Shown: positions 1-5,968 of the stretch, piece after piece | Layout: every line of letters begins with the position of its first letter | How positions within the stretch are numbered: position 1 is the stretch's first letter | IMG/VR virus record: IMGVR_UViG_3300031753_000024 | Coordinates: 1 to 37,762 of that record | Strand: one strand, 5' to 3' | Source: a virus | DNA: 37,762 bases | The notes under the pieces: model-generated | Told to the model about the DNA's origin: nothing | The model's database searches: none | What the model saw: only the letters and a program-made list of their open reading frames with translations | Translations under genes and position numbers: made by a program

Positions 1-337
1 CCAAGTGCGTCGATGCCTTTCTCAAGTGGATTGGCGCGCCGTCGATATCCGACGTACCGGCCGCGAAATATGAGCAGGCCGTCGCCGCCCTCAGGGCGCG
101 TCAGGGCGCGCAAGGCGGGGCGCGCAACGACGACGACGGGCGCGGAATCGGCAATGGCGCAGCGGTGAGTGACGAGCAAGCAGCGGAGCTTACTCGCCTC
201 GCCACGGCCGCCAAGTGCGTCGATGCCTTTCTCAAGTGGATTGGCGCGCCGTCGATATCCGACGTACCGGCCGCGAAATATGAGCAGGCCGTCGCCGCCC
301 TCAGGGCGCGTCAGGGCGCGCAAGGCGGGGCGCGCAA
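1..337 (+). repeat. 127-bp perfect direct repeat (1-127 and 211-337)
   Basis: Positions 1-127 are identical to 211-337, an offset of 210 bp or 70 codons. Both copies lie in one open frame that ends at 341, so the protein tail is duplicated in frame. Because the first copy begins exactly at the window edge, an assembly-end artefact is possible as well as a real tandem duplication. Confidence 0.95.
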
Positions 338-341
338 ATGA
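3..341 (+). CDS. C-terminal part of a phage single-strand annealing protein (ERF/RecT-like)
   Basis: The open frame enters from the left edge and stops with TGA at 339-341. The visible 112 residues contain two copies of a module holding AAKCVDAFLKWIGAPS and SDVPAAKYEQAVAALRAR, joined by an Asp/Gly-rich linker. From memory, this resembles the C-terminal tail of ERF-type phage annealing proteins, in which a region ending in a short helix pair (about residues 70-110 here) follows the annealing core. The core itself is outside the window. The stop overlaps the start of the exonuclease gene at 338 (ATGA). Annealase plus exonuclease is the standard two-component phage recombination pair, and that context is the main support for the call. 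The in-frame duplication of the tail is unusual. Confidence 0.55.
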   Translation, partial: KCVDAFLKWIGAPSISDVPAAKYEQAVAALRARQGAQGGARNDDDGRGIGNGAAVSDEQAAELTRLATAAKCVDAFLKWIGAPSISDVPAAKYEQAVAALRARQGAQGGARK

Positions 342-1057
342 CCATGCAAATCCTGGATTGCGAGCAAGGGAGTGGCGACTGGTTCCGCGCCCGCATGGGA
401 ATCCCCACGGCCTCGGAATTCGCCACGGTTCTCGCGAACGGCAGGAACGGCGAAGCCTCAAAGACGAGACGCACCTACATGCTCAAGCTCGCCGGCGAGA
501 TCATCACTGGCGAGCCGATGGAGAATTACTGCAATGGGCACATGGAGCGAGGCATCGCGCTGGAGCCCGAAGCGCGCGACTTCTACTCGTTCATGAGCGA
601 CGTGCAATTGACCAAGGTCGGGCTGATCGTCAACGGGCCCAAGGGCTGTTCGCCCGATTCGCTGATCGGCGACAACGGCATTCTCGAAATCAAGACCGCG
701 CTGCCGCACCTGCTGATCGACCTGCTGCTCAAGGACGAATTCCCCACGGCGCACAAGGCGCAGTGCCAAGGCCAGCTTTGGATTGCCGAGCGCGAGTTTG
801 TCGATATCGCGGTCTACTGGCCGAAGCTGCCGCTCTTCGTCAAGCGCACCTATCGCGATGAGGCCTACATCGCGGCGCTTGCGGCGGCGGTCGATGCGTT
901 CAACGCCGAGCTTCAAGCGACGGTCGAGCGCGTGCGCAAGCTATTCCAGGAGGGCGCCGCAGCCGTGCGCGAATTCTGCGACGCCCTCGGCGAGCCAAAC
1001 GACGAGCTTCTCATCATGGACCGGCGCCAGGGCAGGCCGGGCTTGATGAGATACTGA
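338..1057 (+). CDS. YqaJ/lambda-exonuclease-type recombinase nuclease
   Basis: This 239-aa protein is of the YqaJ/lambda-exonuclease class, which resects double-stranded ends to give a strand for an annealing protein. Visible motifs are GSGDWFRARMGIPTASEF (residues 11-28), GIALEPEARDFY (72-83), the PD-(D/E)xK core with Asp107 (SPDSL) and E117-I-K119, and QCQGQLWIAER (142-152). Length and motif order match the family. The start codon overlaps the stop of the preceding annealing-protein frame; a second in-frame ATG lies at 344. The catalytic residues are all present, so the enzyme looks intact. Confidence 0.9.
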   Translation: MTMQILDCEQGSGDWFRARMGIPTASEFATVLANGRNGEASKTRRTYMLKLAGEIITGEPMENYCNGHMERGIALEPEARDFYSFMSDVQLTKVGLIVNGPKGCSPDSLIGDNGILEIKTALPHLLIDLLLKDEFPTAHKAQCQGQLWIAEREFVDIAVYWPKLPLFVKRTYRDEAYIAALAAAVDAFNAELQATVERVRKLFQEGAAAVREFCDALGEPNDELLIMDRRQGRPGLMRY

Positions 1058-1064
1058 GCGCGGG

Positions 1065-1376
1065 GTGATGGCGATGGGCCGATACCGAGGCGCAATTTGC
1101 GCGAATGTCGATGTCGACATTTATTTCAGCGATATCGCCGACCAAATTTCCGACGAGGAATTGGTCGCCGAGCTTGAACGCCGACGCCGCCCGGTAAACG
1201 ACGCTGCCGACGCCATCATAGCCGCGGCGCGCGAGCTTCACGACGCCGTCATTGGGCGCAACTTGGCCGAAGCCGAATATATCCTGGAACGGCTGCTGCT
1301 TCCAAAATGGCGCACTCGTGCGGCGTGCCAGATTGATTACGAGGGCCTGTTTCCAAGAGCAAAGAGGGCCGCGTAA
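1065..1376 (+). CDS. Hypothetical small acidic phage protein
   Basis: A 103-aa frame starting GTG at 1065, or ATG at 1068 or 1074, eight bases after the exonuclease stop. The protein has an acidic helical middle (SDEELVAELERRRR) and a likely helical tail. I do not recognise a family. It ends in TAATG, overlapping the next start, which places it in the same early operon. No catalytic motif or membrane segment is visible. Confidence 0.6.
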   Translation: MMAMGRYRGAICANVDVDIYFSDIADQISDEELVAELERRRRPVNDAADAIIAAARELHDAVIGRNLAEAEYILERLLLPKWRTRAACQIDYEGLFPRAKRAA

Positions 1377-1543
1377 TGCCCCGCGCAACTCCAAAATGGA
1401 TCGGCGAAACCGACGACTCGAAGCCGCCGCCGCAAGTTCGCCTCCGCGTGTTTCGCGAGTTCTTCGCCGAGCACCACAAGGCCAAGACGGCGGCCGACCT
1501 CGCGAAGCGGAATTTCGCGGAAGCGGCGGAGGGGCAGAGATGA
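1376..1543 (+). CDS. 55-aa protein resembling a truncated HNH endonuclease N-terminus
   Basis: ATG overlaps the preceding TAA, and the TGA overlaps the next start at 1540. The N-terminus has the pattern P-x-W-I-G-x-T-D-D, then PPPQVRLRVF, which I recall from the first 30 residues of phage HNH endonucleases (PEWIG..DD..PP.VRLRVF). After that point the His/Asn/His nuclease core and zinc cysteines are missing, and the protein ends in a short helical tail. It may be a remnant, or a short protein that keeps only the DNA-recognition head. The HNH link is based on a short motif. Confidence 0.5.
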   Translation: MPRATPKWIGETDDSKPPPQVRLRVFREFFAEHHKAKTAADLAKRNFAEAAEGQR

Positions 1544-2400
1544 AATTCGACATTCTCAACCGATTTACCGGCGCAGTACAGGTAACCGCCGAGATCGAAT
1601 GCGCCGAGAACGAGATCGCCTCGATAAATCTCGGCATGGCGGTTAAGTGGGCTTTGCAAGCCCGCGCAAGCCTCGACGGCGCGAACCTCGCCGGCGCAAG
1701 CCTCGCCAGTGCGAACCTCGCCGGCGCAAGCCTCGCCAGTGCGAACCTCGCCGGCGCGAACCTCGCCGGCGCGAACCTCGCCGGCGCGAACCTCGCCCGC
1801 GCGGACCTCGACGGCGCGGACCTCGACGGCGCGTACCTCGCCCGCGCGGACCTCGCCCGCGCAAGCCTCGCCGGCGCGAACCTCGCCCGCGCGAACCTCG
1901 ACGGCGCGAACCTCGACGGCGCGAACCTCGACGGCGCGAACCTCGCCGGCGCGAACCTCGCCCGCGCGAACCTCGACGGCGCGAACCTCGACGGCGCGAA
2001 CCTCGCCGGCGCGTACCTCGCCCGCGCGTACCTCGCCCGCGCGAACCTCGCCGGCGCGGACCTCGACGGCGCGTACCTCGACGGCGCGAACCTCGACGGC
2101 GCGAACCTCGCCCGCGCGGACCTCGCCGGCGCGAACCTCGCCGGCGCGCTGATCGGCAGTAAAAAAATCAAAGGTATCGTCCAGATCGGCTTTCCCGATG
2201 GCTGGGGCGCCTTTGCCTACGCGACGCAGGACGGCGAATTGCGGGTGCGCGTCGGATGCCGCGACAAATCGATTGCGGAAGGGCGCGCCTATTGGGTCGG
2301 CAAAGAGGATCGCCGTGAAGTCATGGCGGCGCTTGATTATGCGGAGGCGCTGGCGCGACTGCGGGGCTGGATCGCCGATCCGGCGAAGGCCGCGGCATGA
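1540..2400 (+). CDS. Pentapeptide-repeat protein
   Basis: A 286-aa protein. Residues 1-40 form a short non-repeat head (MKFDILNRFTGAVQV onward). Residues 41-205 are about 33 consecutive pentapeptides of the A(N/D/S/Y)Lxx type, which in known family members fold as a right-handed quadrilateral beta helix. The tail (about 206-286) is non-repetitive and contains KGIVQIGFPDGWGAFAY and a helical end. Some pentapeptide proteins mimic DNA and bind gyrase, but phage members are mostly uncharacterised, so no function is assigned. The start overlaps the preceding stop (ATGA). The stop overlaps a 19-aa micro-ORF at 2397-2456 that bridges to the next gene. Confidence 0.85.
   Translation: MKFDILNRFTGAVQVTAEIECAENEIASINLGMAVKWALQARASLDGANLAGASLASANLAGASLASANLAGANLAGANLAGANLARADLDGADLDGAYLARADLARASLAGANLARANLDGANLDGANLDGANLAGANLARANLDGANLDGANLAGAYLARAYLARANLAGADLDGAYLDGANLDGANLARADLAGANLAGALIGSKKIKGIVQIGFPDGWGAFAYATQDGELRVRVGCRDKSIAEGRAYWVGKEDRREVMAALDYAEALARLRGWIADPAKAAA
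1660..2154 (+). repeat. Tandem 15-bp repeats encoding pentapeptides
   Basis: About 33 units of 15 bp, most with the core GCGAACCTCG followed by CCGGC, ACGGC or CCCGC. Nucleotide conservation is much higher than protein function needs, so copy number probably changes by slippage or recombination. Long antisense frames over this block are shadows of the repeat. Confidence 0.9.
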
Positions 2401-2452
2401 CTCGGGGGCGCGCAACCGGCCTGCCGTACTTCCGGCGGGGAGCGAGGGGGAC

Positions 2453-2806
2453 ATGAAACAACCGCGCGCCATTCGGCAAATTCCGAGCACGGTCACAGAG
2501 GTTGACCTTGCAACCGGCCGCGAAACCCACAAGCCGGCGGCCTGGGACATCCTGCCGCCGGCGGCCGACAAGTGTCAGGTCTGCGCGGTTAAGCATGCGA
2601 CGGCGCAGCCTCACAATGTCCAGTCGCTGTACTACCAGGTGACCTTCAACAGCATGGTCGGCCGCGCGCCGACCTGGGCCGATGCTATGGCCCATTGCAG
2701 TGCATCGATGCGCGAAGCCTGGACAGCTGAACTTAAGCGTCTCGGCCATTGGTCGGAACCGCCGGATGGCGAAAAGCCGGTCGCTCACCACGGTATCGAG
2801 GCATGA
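2453..2806 (+). CDS. Conserved-looking hypothetical phage protein with CxxC
   Basis: A 117-aa protein with a CQVC motif (residues 42-45), several His residues and a C-terminal helix (CSASMREAWTAELKRLGHW). The strong Shine-Dalgarno stretch GGAGCGAGGGGG lies just upstream of ATG 2453. A 19-aa frame (2397-2456) overlaps both the previous stop and this start, so translation is probably coupled. The YYQVTFNSMVGR and WADAMAHCS segments look like a family seen in rhizobial prophages, but I cannot name a function. A single zinc-binding CxxC is possible. Confidence 0.65.
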   Translation: MKQPRAIRQIPSTVTEVDLATGRETHKPAAWDILPPAADKCQVCAVKHATAQPHNVQSLYYQVTFNSMVGRAPTWADAMAHCSASMREAWTAELKRLGHWSEPPDGEKPVAHHGIEA

Positions 2807-3403
2807 TCATGAGCGGACAGCATACACCGGGTCCGTGGGCGGCTGACGTGCCGGAAGGCGCCGATGCTTGGAACATCCACATATTCCAAGCGGGAACGGA
2901 AAGAGTTCGAGGCCGCGCCATGCGACCGCTCGCAATAGACCTTTTTGCGGGCTTAGGCGGCTGGGCCGAAGGGCTGCTCGCGGAAGGCTACGACGTAATC
3001 GGCTTCGACATCGAGCGCCATGTCTACGGCGATCATCGCTATCCCGGCCTACTGGTGATCCAGGATGTCCGCACGCTGCACGGCTCGCAGTTCAAGGATG
3101 CGGCGCTAATCGTCGCAAGCCCACCGTGCCAAGCCTACAGCTATCGGGCGATGCCGTGGAAGCGCGCCAAGGCGCTGCCGCCCCCCGACAACACGCTGTT
3201 CGAGGCGCGCTTCCGCATCCAGCGCGAGGCCTGCGCGGCGGCGGGAAGGCATATCCCGCTGATCGTGGAGAACGTGCGGGGAGCGCAGAAATGGGTGGGG
3301 CGGGCGCGGTGGTGTTTCGGAAGCTATTATCTGTGGGGCGACGTGCCGGCGCTGATGCCGCCGACGTTGCGGGCCCAAAAGATCAATCCAGATGGAACCA
3401 ACC
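2803..3403 (+). pseudogene. 5' part of a C5 cytosine DNA methyltransferase, interrupted by an IS
   Basis: The frame starts at ATG 2803 (overlapping the previous TGA) or at ATG 2920. Methyltransferase motifs are clear: motif I LAIDLFAGLGGW (residues 43-54), motif IV ASPPCQAY with catalytic Cys109, and motif VI VENVRG (155-160). Residues 1-39 are a separate piece, SGQHTPGPWAADV, that matches the start of a different small phage protein type, so an older in-frame fusion is likely and 2920 may be the original start. The element at 3404-5317 cuts the gene after the codons for D-G-T-N. Removing the element with one copy of the 10-bp duplication continues the frame as GTNHGQGSWFAVA, so the insertion is the cause of the break. 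The left fragment now reads a few codons into the element and stops at 3435. Confidence 0.85.
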
Positions 3404-3418
3404 GTGCCTATCCGGTTG

Positions 3419-4459
3419 TCACCCATGACCACTAACCGTAGGGTGCTTCCACTCGCCGCTGTAGAGCCCGTCATAGGTCGGGCTCTCGCCATTGGCGCCT
3501 ATGCCGAGCAAAGAGCGGAAGGCGTTGAACGGGTAAAAGCGACGGTTGAACCGGAAGGCAAACTCATTGAGGTAGGCTTGCAGGTGCTTGTCGCTAACGC
3601 CGTGATGTGTCCCGCGAAGCCAGCTTTTCAGGTTGCTGAACGCCAAGTGGATGATGGGCAGGTATTCTTCGGCCACCTTCGGGTCATTGGCTTCGACCAC
3701 CGGAAGGTGGGCATAGCCGAGCTTGCCAAGCCCGAAGTAGCTCGGGGCCGCGTCCGTGATAACCATTGCGCCCGGCTGCACCGCTTGCTCGACAAAGCCG
3801 CACAACGACTCAGCCGTTCGGTCTGGCACCACGTCCAGACGCAAGCGGCCAGCATACCGGCCCCCGCGCCGTTCGGGCTTGTCGCCCTTCTTGGGCGGTC
3901 GCTGGCGAACCTCAACCGCGCCGATTACCAGCGTTTGATTATGAACGCCCCGGCCCTCGCCACGGGTAGCGCCGCCGACCCAAGTTTCGTCAACCTCGAC
4001 GTGGTCGCCGCGTGCCAGATTACCGCCAATGCTATCCCGGTCAGGGCGCACCATACCAGCCCGCAGCTTGTGCAGGATTTGAAAGGCCGTCTCGTATCGG
4101 GTCAAGCCAAGCTGGCGCTGGAACTGCACTGCCGACATGCCGGGCGTCATGCTCGAAACGAGGTAGGCTGCCCAGAACCACGTTGTCAGAGCCGAATGCG
4201 TCCGCTCCATGATCGTGTCGGCCGTCAAGGACGTATCGCGGCGGCACTTGCGGCAGCGCAGCACGCCCGGACGCGCCTCGAAACGGAACGGCTCGCCCTT
4301 CTCAAAGCAGTGTGGGCACTCAAAGCCTTTGGGCCAGCGCGCCCCTTCAAGGTAGCGGGCGCACGCTGCGTTGTCCGGGAACAGTTTTTGGAACTGCGGC
4401 AAGGACTTGGGGAACGGCAGATGTTCCCATTTGTGAATGTCGTGGGTGACGGGGGACAT
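3419..4459 (-). CDS. IS1595-family transposase (DDE/DDN type)
   Basis: A full-length 346-aa transposase. The N-terminal zinc-binding part has CPHC (residues about 48-51) and CRKC (about 73-76). The catalytic core shows Asp in HVEVDETWVGG and Asp in VITDAAPSYF. The third position lies in the SNLKSWLRGTHHGVS region, and the C-terminus has KHLQAYLNEFAFRFNRR, the signature of this family. The stop codon abuts the left inverted repeat. The gene starts three bases after the stop of the 71-aa passenger gene, so it is read from an upstream promoter through the passengers. No frameshift is seen, so the element may still be mobile. Confidence 0.93.
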   Translation of the reverse strand: MSPVTHDIHKWEHLPFPKSLPQFQKLFPDNAACARYLEGARWPKGFECPHCFEKGEPFRFEARPGVLRCRKCRRDTSLTADTIMERTHSALTTWFWAAYLVSSMTPGMSAVQFQRQLGLTRYETAFQILHKLRAGMVRPDRDSIGGNLARGDHVEVDETWVGGATRGEGRGVHNQTLVIGAVEVRQRPPKKGDKPERRGGRYAGRLRLDVVPDRTAESLCGFVEQAVQPGAMVITDAAPSYFGLGKLGYAHLPVVEANDPKVAEEYLPIIHLAFSNLKSWLRGTHHGVSDKHLQAYLNEFAFRFNRRFYPFNAFRSLLGIGANGESPTYDGLYSGEWKHPTVSGHG

Positions 4460-4462
4460 GGC

Positions 4463-4678
4463 TTAAAGACCTGTTGCCTTGGCGACGGCCGCCGCATCTT
4501 CCGCTCTGCGCAATTTAGCTTCCTGCCAGCCAGCGAAATCCGCGAGGTTCTCGCGAATGTTCGGGGGACCATTCCAAGCCTCGATCAGTTCACGCAAATC
4601 GGGGTGCCCCATCTGGACAAGCACGCGGTCAATGCTTTTGAGCAGGCGCGCCAAGCGTTTGATTTGCTTCGGTTCCAT
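4463..4678 (-). CDS. 71-aa passenger protein of the IS1595 element
   Basis: A helical, charged 71-aa protein (MEPKQIKRLARLLKSI at its start). It lies between the transposase (three bases downstream) and the 97-aa gene (three bases upstream). I recognise no domain. Its tight packing inside the inverted repeats makes it cargo of the element rather than a phage gene. Confidence 0.65.
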   Translation of the reverse strand: MEPKQIKRLARLLKSIDRVLVQMGHPDLRELIEAWNGPPNIRENLADFAGWQEAKLRRAEDAAAVAKATGL

Positions 4679-4681
4679 GGC

Positions 4682-4975
4682 TCAATCCTCAAATATGCCG
4701 CTTCGAGCAAGCTTTTTGCCGTTAACGCCCCCGAGGTAGCCGTGCATCCGGCCTCTTCCGGTTTCTTCGGGGTAAATAGCCGTCCACCGAACCGAGATGA
4801 TTTTGTCGCGGCCGATATCGCAGCCGCCAAAATCACTCAGAAATTTGTTGAATTGCCGCGTTGCCCAGGCCCTCGACGGGCTCGTTTTCATGATGTCGCA
4901 TTCGGGCCACACCCTCGATTTGACGACTCTGCGGTCTACGCAAACCTCAACCTCGATTTTGCAGGTCTTTACCAT
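4682..4975 (-). CDS. 97-aa passenger protein of the IS1595 element
   Basis: A 97-aa mixed alpha/beta protein with Cys residues near the N-terminus (KTCKIEVEVCVDRR) and a Gly-rich end (GRGRMHGYLGGVNG). No family is recognised. It is second of three small genes read toward the transposase, with 15 bases to the upstream stop. Confidence 0.6.
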   Translation of the reverse strand: MVKTCKIEVEVCVDRRVVKSRVWPECDIMKTSPSRAWATRQFNKFLSDFGGCDIGRDKIISVRWTAIYPEETGRGRMHGYLGGVNGKKLARSGIFED

Positions 4976-4990
4976 GGCGAGCTTGGGGGC

Positions 4991-5194
4991 TTACGCCCCC
5001 ACCTCGTCGATCAGCGCCCCATCCTTCCAAATCTGGACCGTTGCCAACTTGCTGCTCGCCTCAGAGGCCCGGCGGTACTCTTCCGAGAGCATGTACTTGG
5101 CTTCTTTGCGGGCATCCTTAAGCGTCTCGGCAGTCCGCTCCGCGTCGTAGCCGCGCTCTGTGGAACCTTGGAAGCCTTGGAGTTGGTAGGTCAT
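4991..5194 (-). CDS. 67-aa passenger protein of the IS1595 element
   Basis: A 67-aa protein with a central charged helix (DAERTAETLKDARKEAKYML) and a C-terminal strand pattern (VQIWKDGALIDEV). A good Shine-Dalgarno GGAGA lies just upstream of the ATG at 5194. It is the first gene of the four-gene transposon operon. Function unknown. Confidence 0.65.
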   Translation of the reverse strand: MTYQLQGFQGSTERGYDAERTAETLKDARKEAKYMLSEEYRRASEASSKLATVQIWKDGALIDEVGA

Positions 5195-5317
5195 CTGTCT
5201 TCTCCGTTAACCAGTCCGGTCCATCCGTCCTGTGCCCTCAATATGGCACGGGGAGTTGTGGGTGGCAACCGGATAGATCGCATAGGAGGTATGCGTGGGA
5301 CGCAACCGGATAGGCAT

Positions 5318-5539
5318 GGAACCAACCATGGGCAGGGAAGCTGGTTTGCGGTGGCGCGTCGTGCCGCTTCGTCCGCGACACGGTCCAGTCCGGCACGCTC
5401 GATGTTCACGAGGAGATCGAACTACGCCGCCGGCTGGGCTGCGAGCGCCGCGCGGCGGCCGTCAGCACGGGCGGAGAGAGGTTTCGTTCGACATGCGGAT
5501 GTTGTGAGGACTCGCCATGCCAAGCGAAGCAGAGGTTGA
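5318..5539 (+). pseudogene. 3' fragment of the interrupted cytosine methyltransferase
   Basis: After the right-hand target duplication the frame reads GTNHGQGSWFAVA, the natural continuation of the methyltransferase, then RRAASSA and a basic low-complexity tail to TGA at 5537-5539. There is no start codon for it, so it is not expressed as a protein. The unbroken gene would be 270 codons from 2803. The 3' end overlaps the start of the next gene (5517) by 23 bases. Confidence 0.75.
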
Positions 5540-5885
5540 TGCGGCGGCGAAGGCGATTTACGAGCATAGGTGCCGAGAAATTAGCGGCCAATTTGCGCCG
5601 TTCGACGAGCTGTTGAAAGCCCGCGCTTATTACCTTGAAGCCGCCCGCGCCGCGCTCGCAGCGGCGGAGTATCTTGCCTCGCTCCCAAAGGGATTCCGCG
5701 AGTGGAATGATCAGATCGACGCCATCGAGGCAAAGACGATCGAGCGCTGCGCGAAGGTGGCGGACGAACGAACCACGTCGCGGGGCGAGGGTTACTATTC
5801 GATCGGCGCTTCCGATATGGCGCACGAAATCGCCGCCGCCATCCGCGCGCTGCGAAAGACCGACGCTGCGGAGAAGACAAAGTGA
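5517..5885 (+). CDS. Hypothetical helical phage protein
   Basis: A 122-aa Ala/Glu-rich protein with three predicted helices; a GAGG ribosome site precedes ATG 5517. MPSEAEVDAAAKAIYEH and the later IERCAKVADERTT segment are typical of a small protein family found in rhizobial phages and prophages, with no known role. The stop is overlapped by a 27-aa frame (GTGA at 5882) that leads to the Cas12-like gene, so it is probably co-transcribed with the CRISPR effector. Confidence 0.7.
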   Translation: MPSEAEVDAAAKAIYEHRCREISGQFAPFDELLKARAYYLEAARAALAAAEYLASLPKGFREWNDQIDAIEAKTIERCAKVADERTTSRGEGYYSIGASDMAHEIAAAIRALRKTDAAEKTK

Positions 5886-5965
5886 GCCATCAGATCCTCC
5901 TTGCCCAGGCTTGGCGCAACGGTGCCACCGATGGCGGCATGTCCTTCGGCATTGAGGTGCAGTGA
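5882..5965 (+). CDS. 27-aa micro-ORF between hypothetical gene and Cas12-like gene
   Basis: GTG 5882 overlaps the previous TGA, and the frame ends three bases before ATG 5969. It reads MSHQILLAQAW then a short Gly-rich end. Its position at both junctions suggests translational coupling into the effector gene. Being only 27 codons, it may be chance. Confidence 0.3.
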   Translation: MSHQILLAQAWRNGATDGGMSFGIEVQ

Positions 5966-5968
5966 ACC

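Larger units (their letters stand above)
3404..5317 (-). mobile_element. Complete IS1595-family element with passenger genes
   Basis: A 1914-bp insertion bounded by perfect 14-bp inverted repeats: TGCCTATCCGGTTG at 3405-3418 and its complement at 5303-5316. It is flanked by the direct repeat GGAACCAACC at 3394-3403 and 5318-5327 (IS1595 elements usually make 8-bp duplications, so one or two bases may match by chance). A second GCAACCGGATAG at 5265-5276 repeats the right end internally, with a small CGCATA/TATGCG hairpin between the two. It carries the transposase and three small genes, all on the - strand. The host gene is a phage methyltransferase whose frame is restored by precise removal. 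Confidence 0.9.

Noticed and set aside
1-337. Direct repeat considered as phage terminal redundancy
   Set aside because: The two copies are 210 bp apart and in frame, not at opposite ends of the window.
1660-2154. Tandem repeat considered as a CRISPR array
   Set aside because: Units are 15 bp, contiguous, in frame and without spacers.
1014-2571. Long antisense frames over the pentapeptide repeats
   Set aside because: They are shadows of the 15-bp repeat; composition is low-complexity Ala/Arg/Glu/Val.
5279-5295. CGCATA/TATGCG hairpin near the transposon end
   Set aside because: Too short and without a T run for a terminator; mentioned only as part of the element end.
3392-5539. A 715-codon + strand frame through the transposon
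   Set aside because: It is antisense to the transposase and passenger genes; only its last 74 codons are real, as the methyltransferase remnant.
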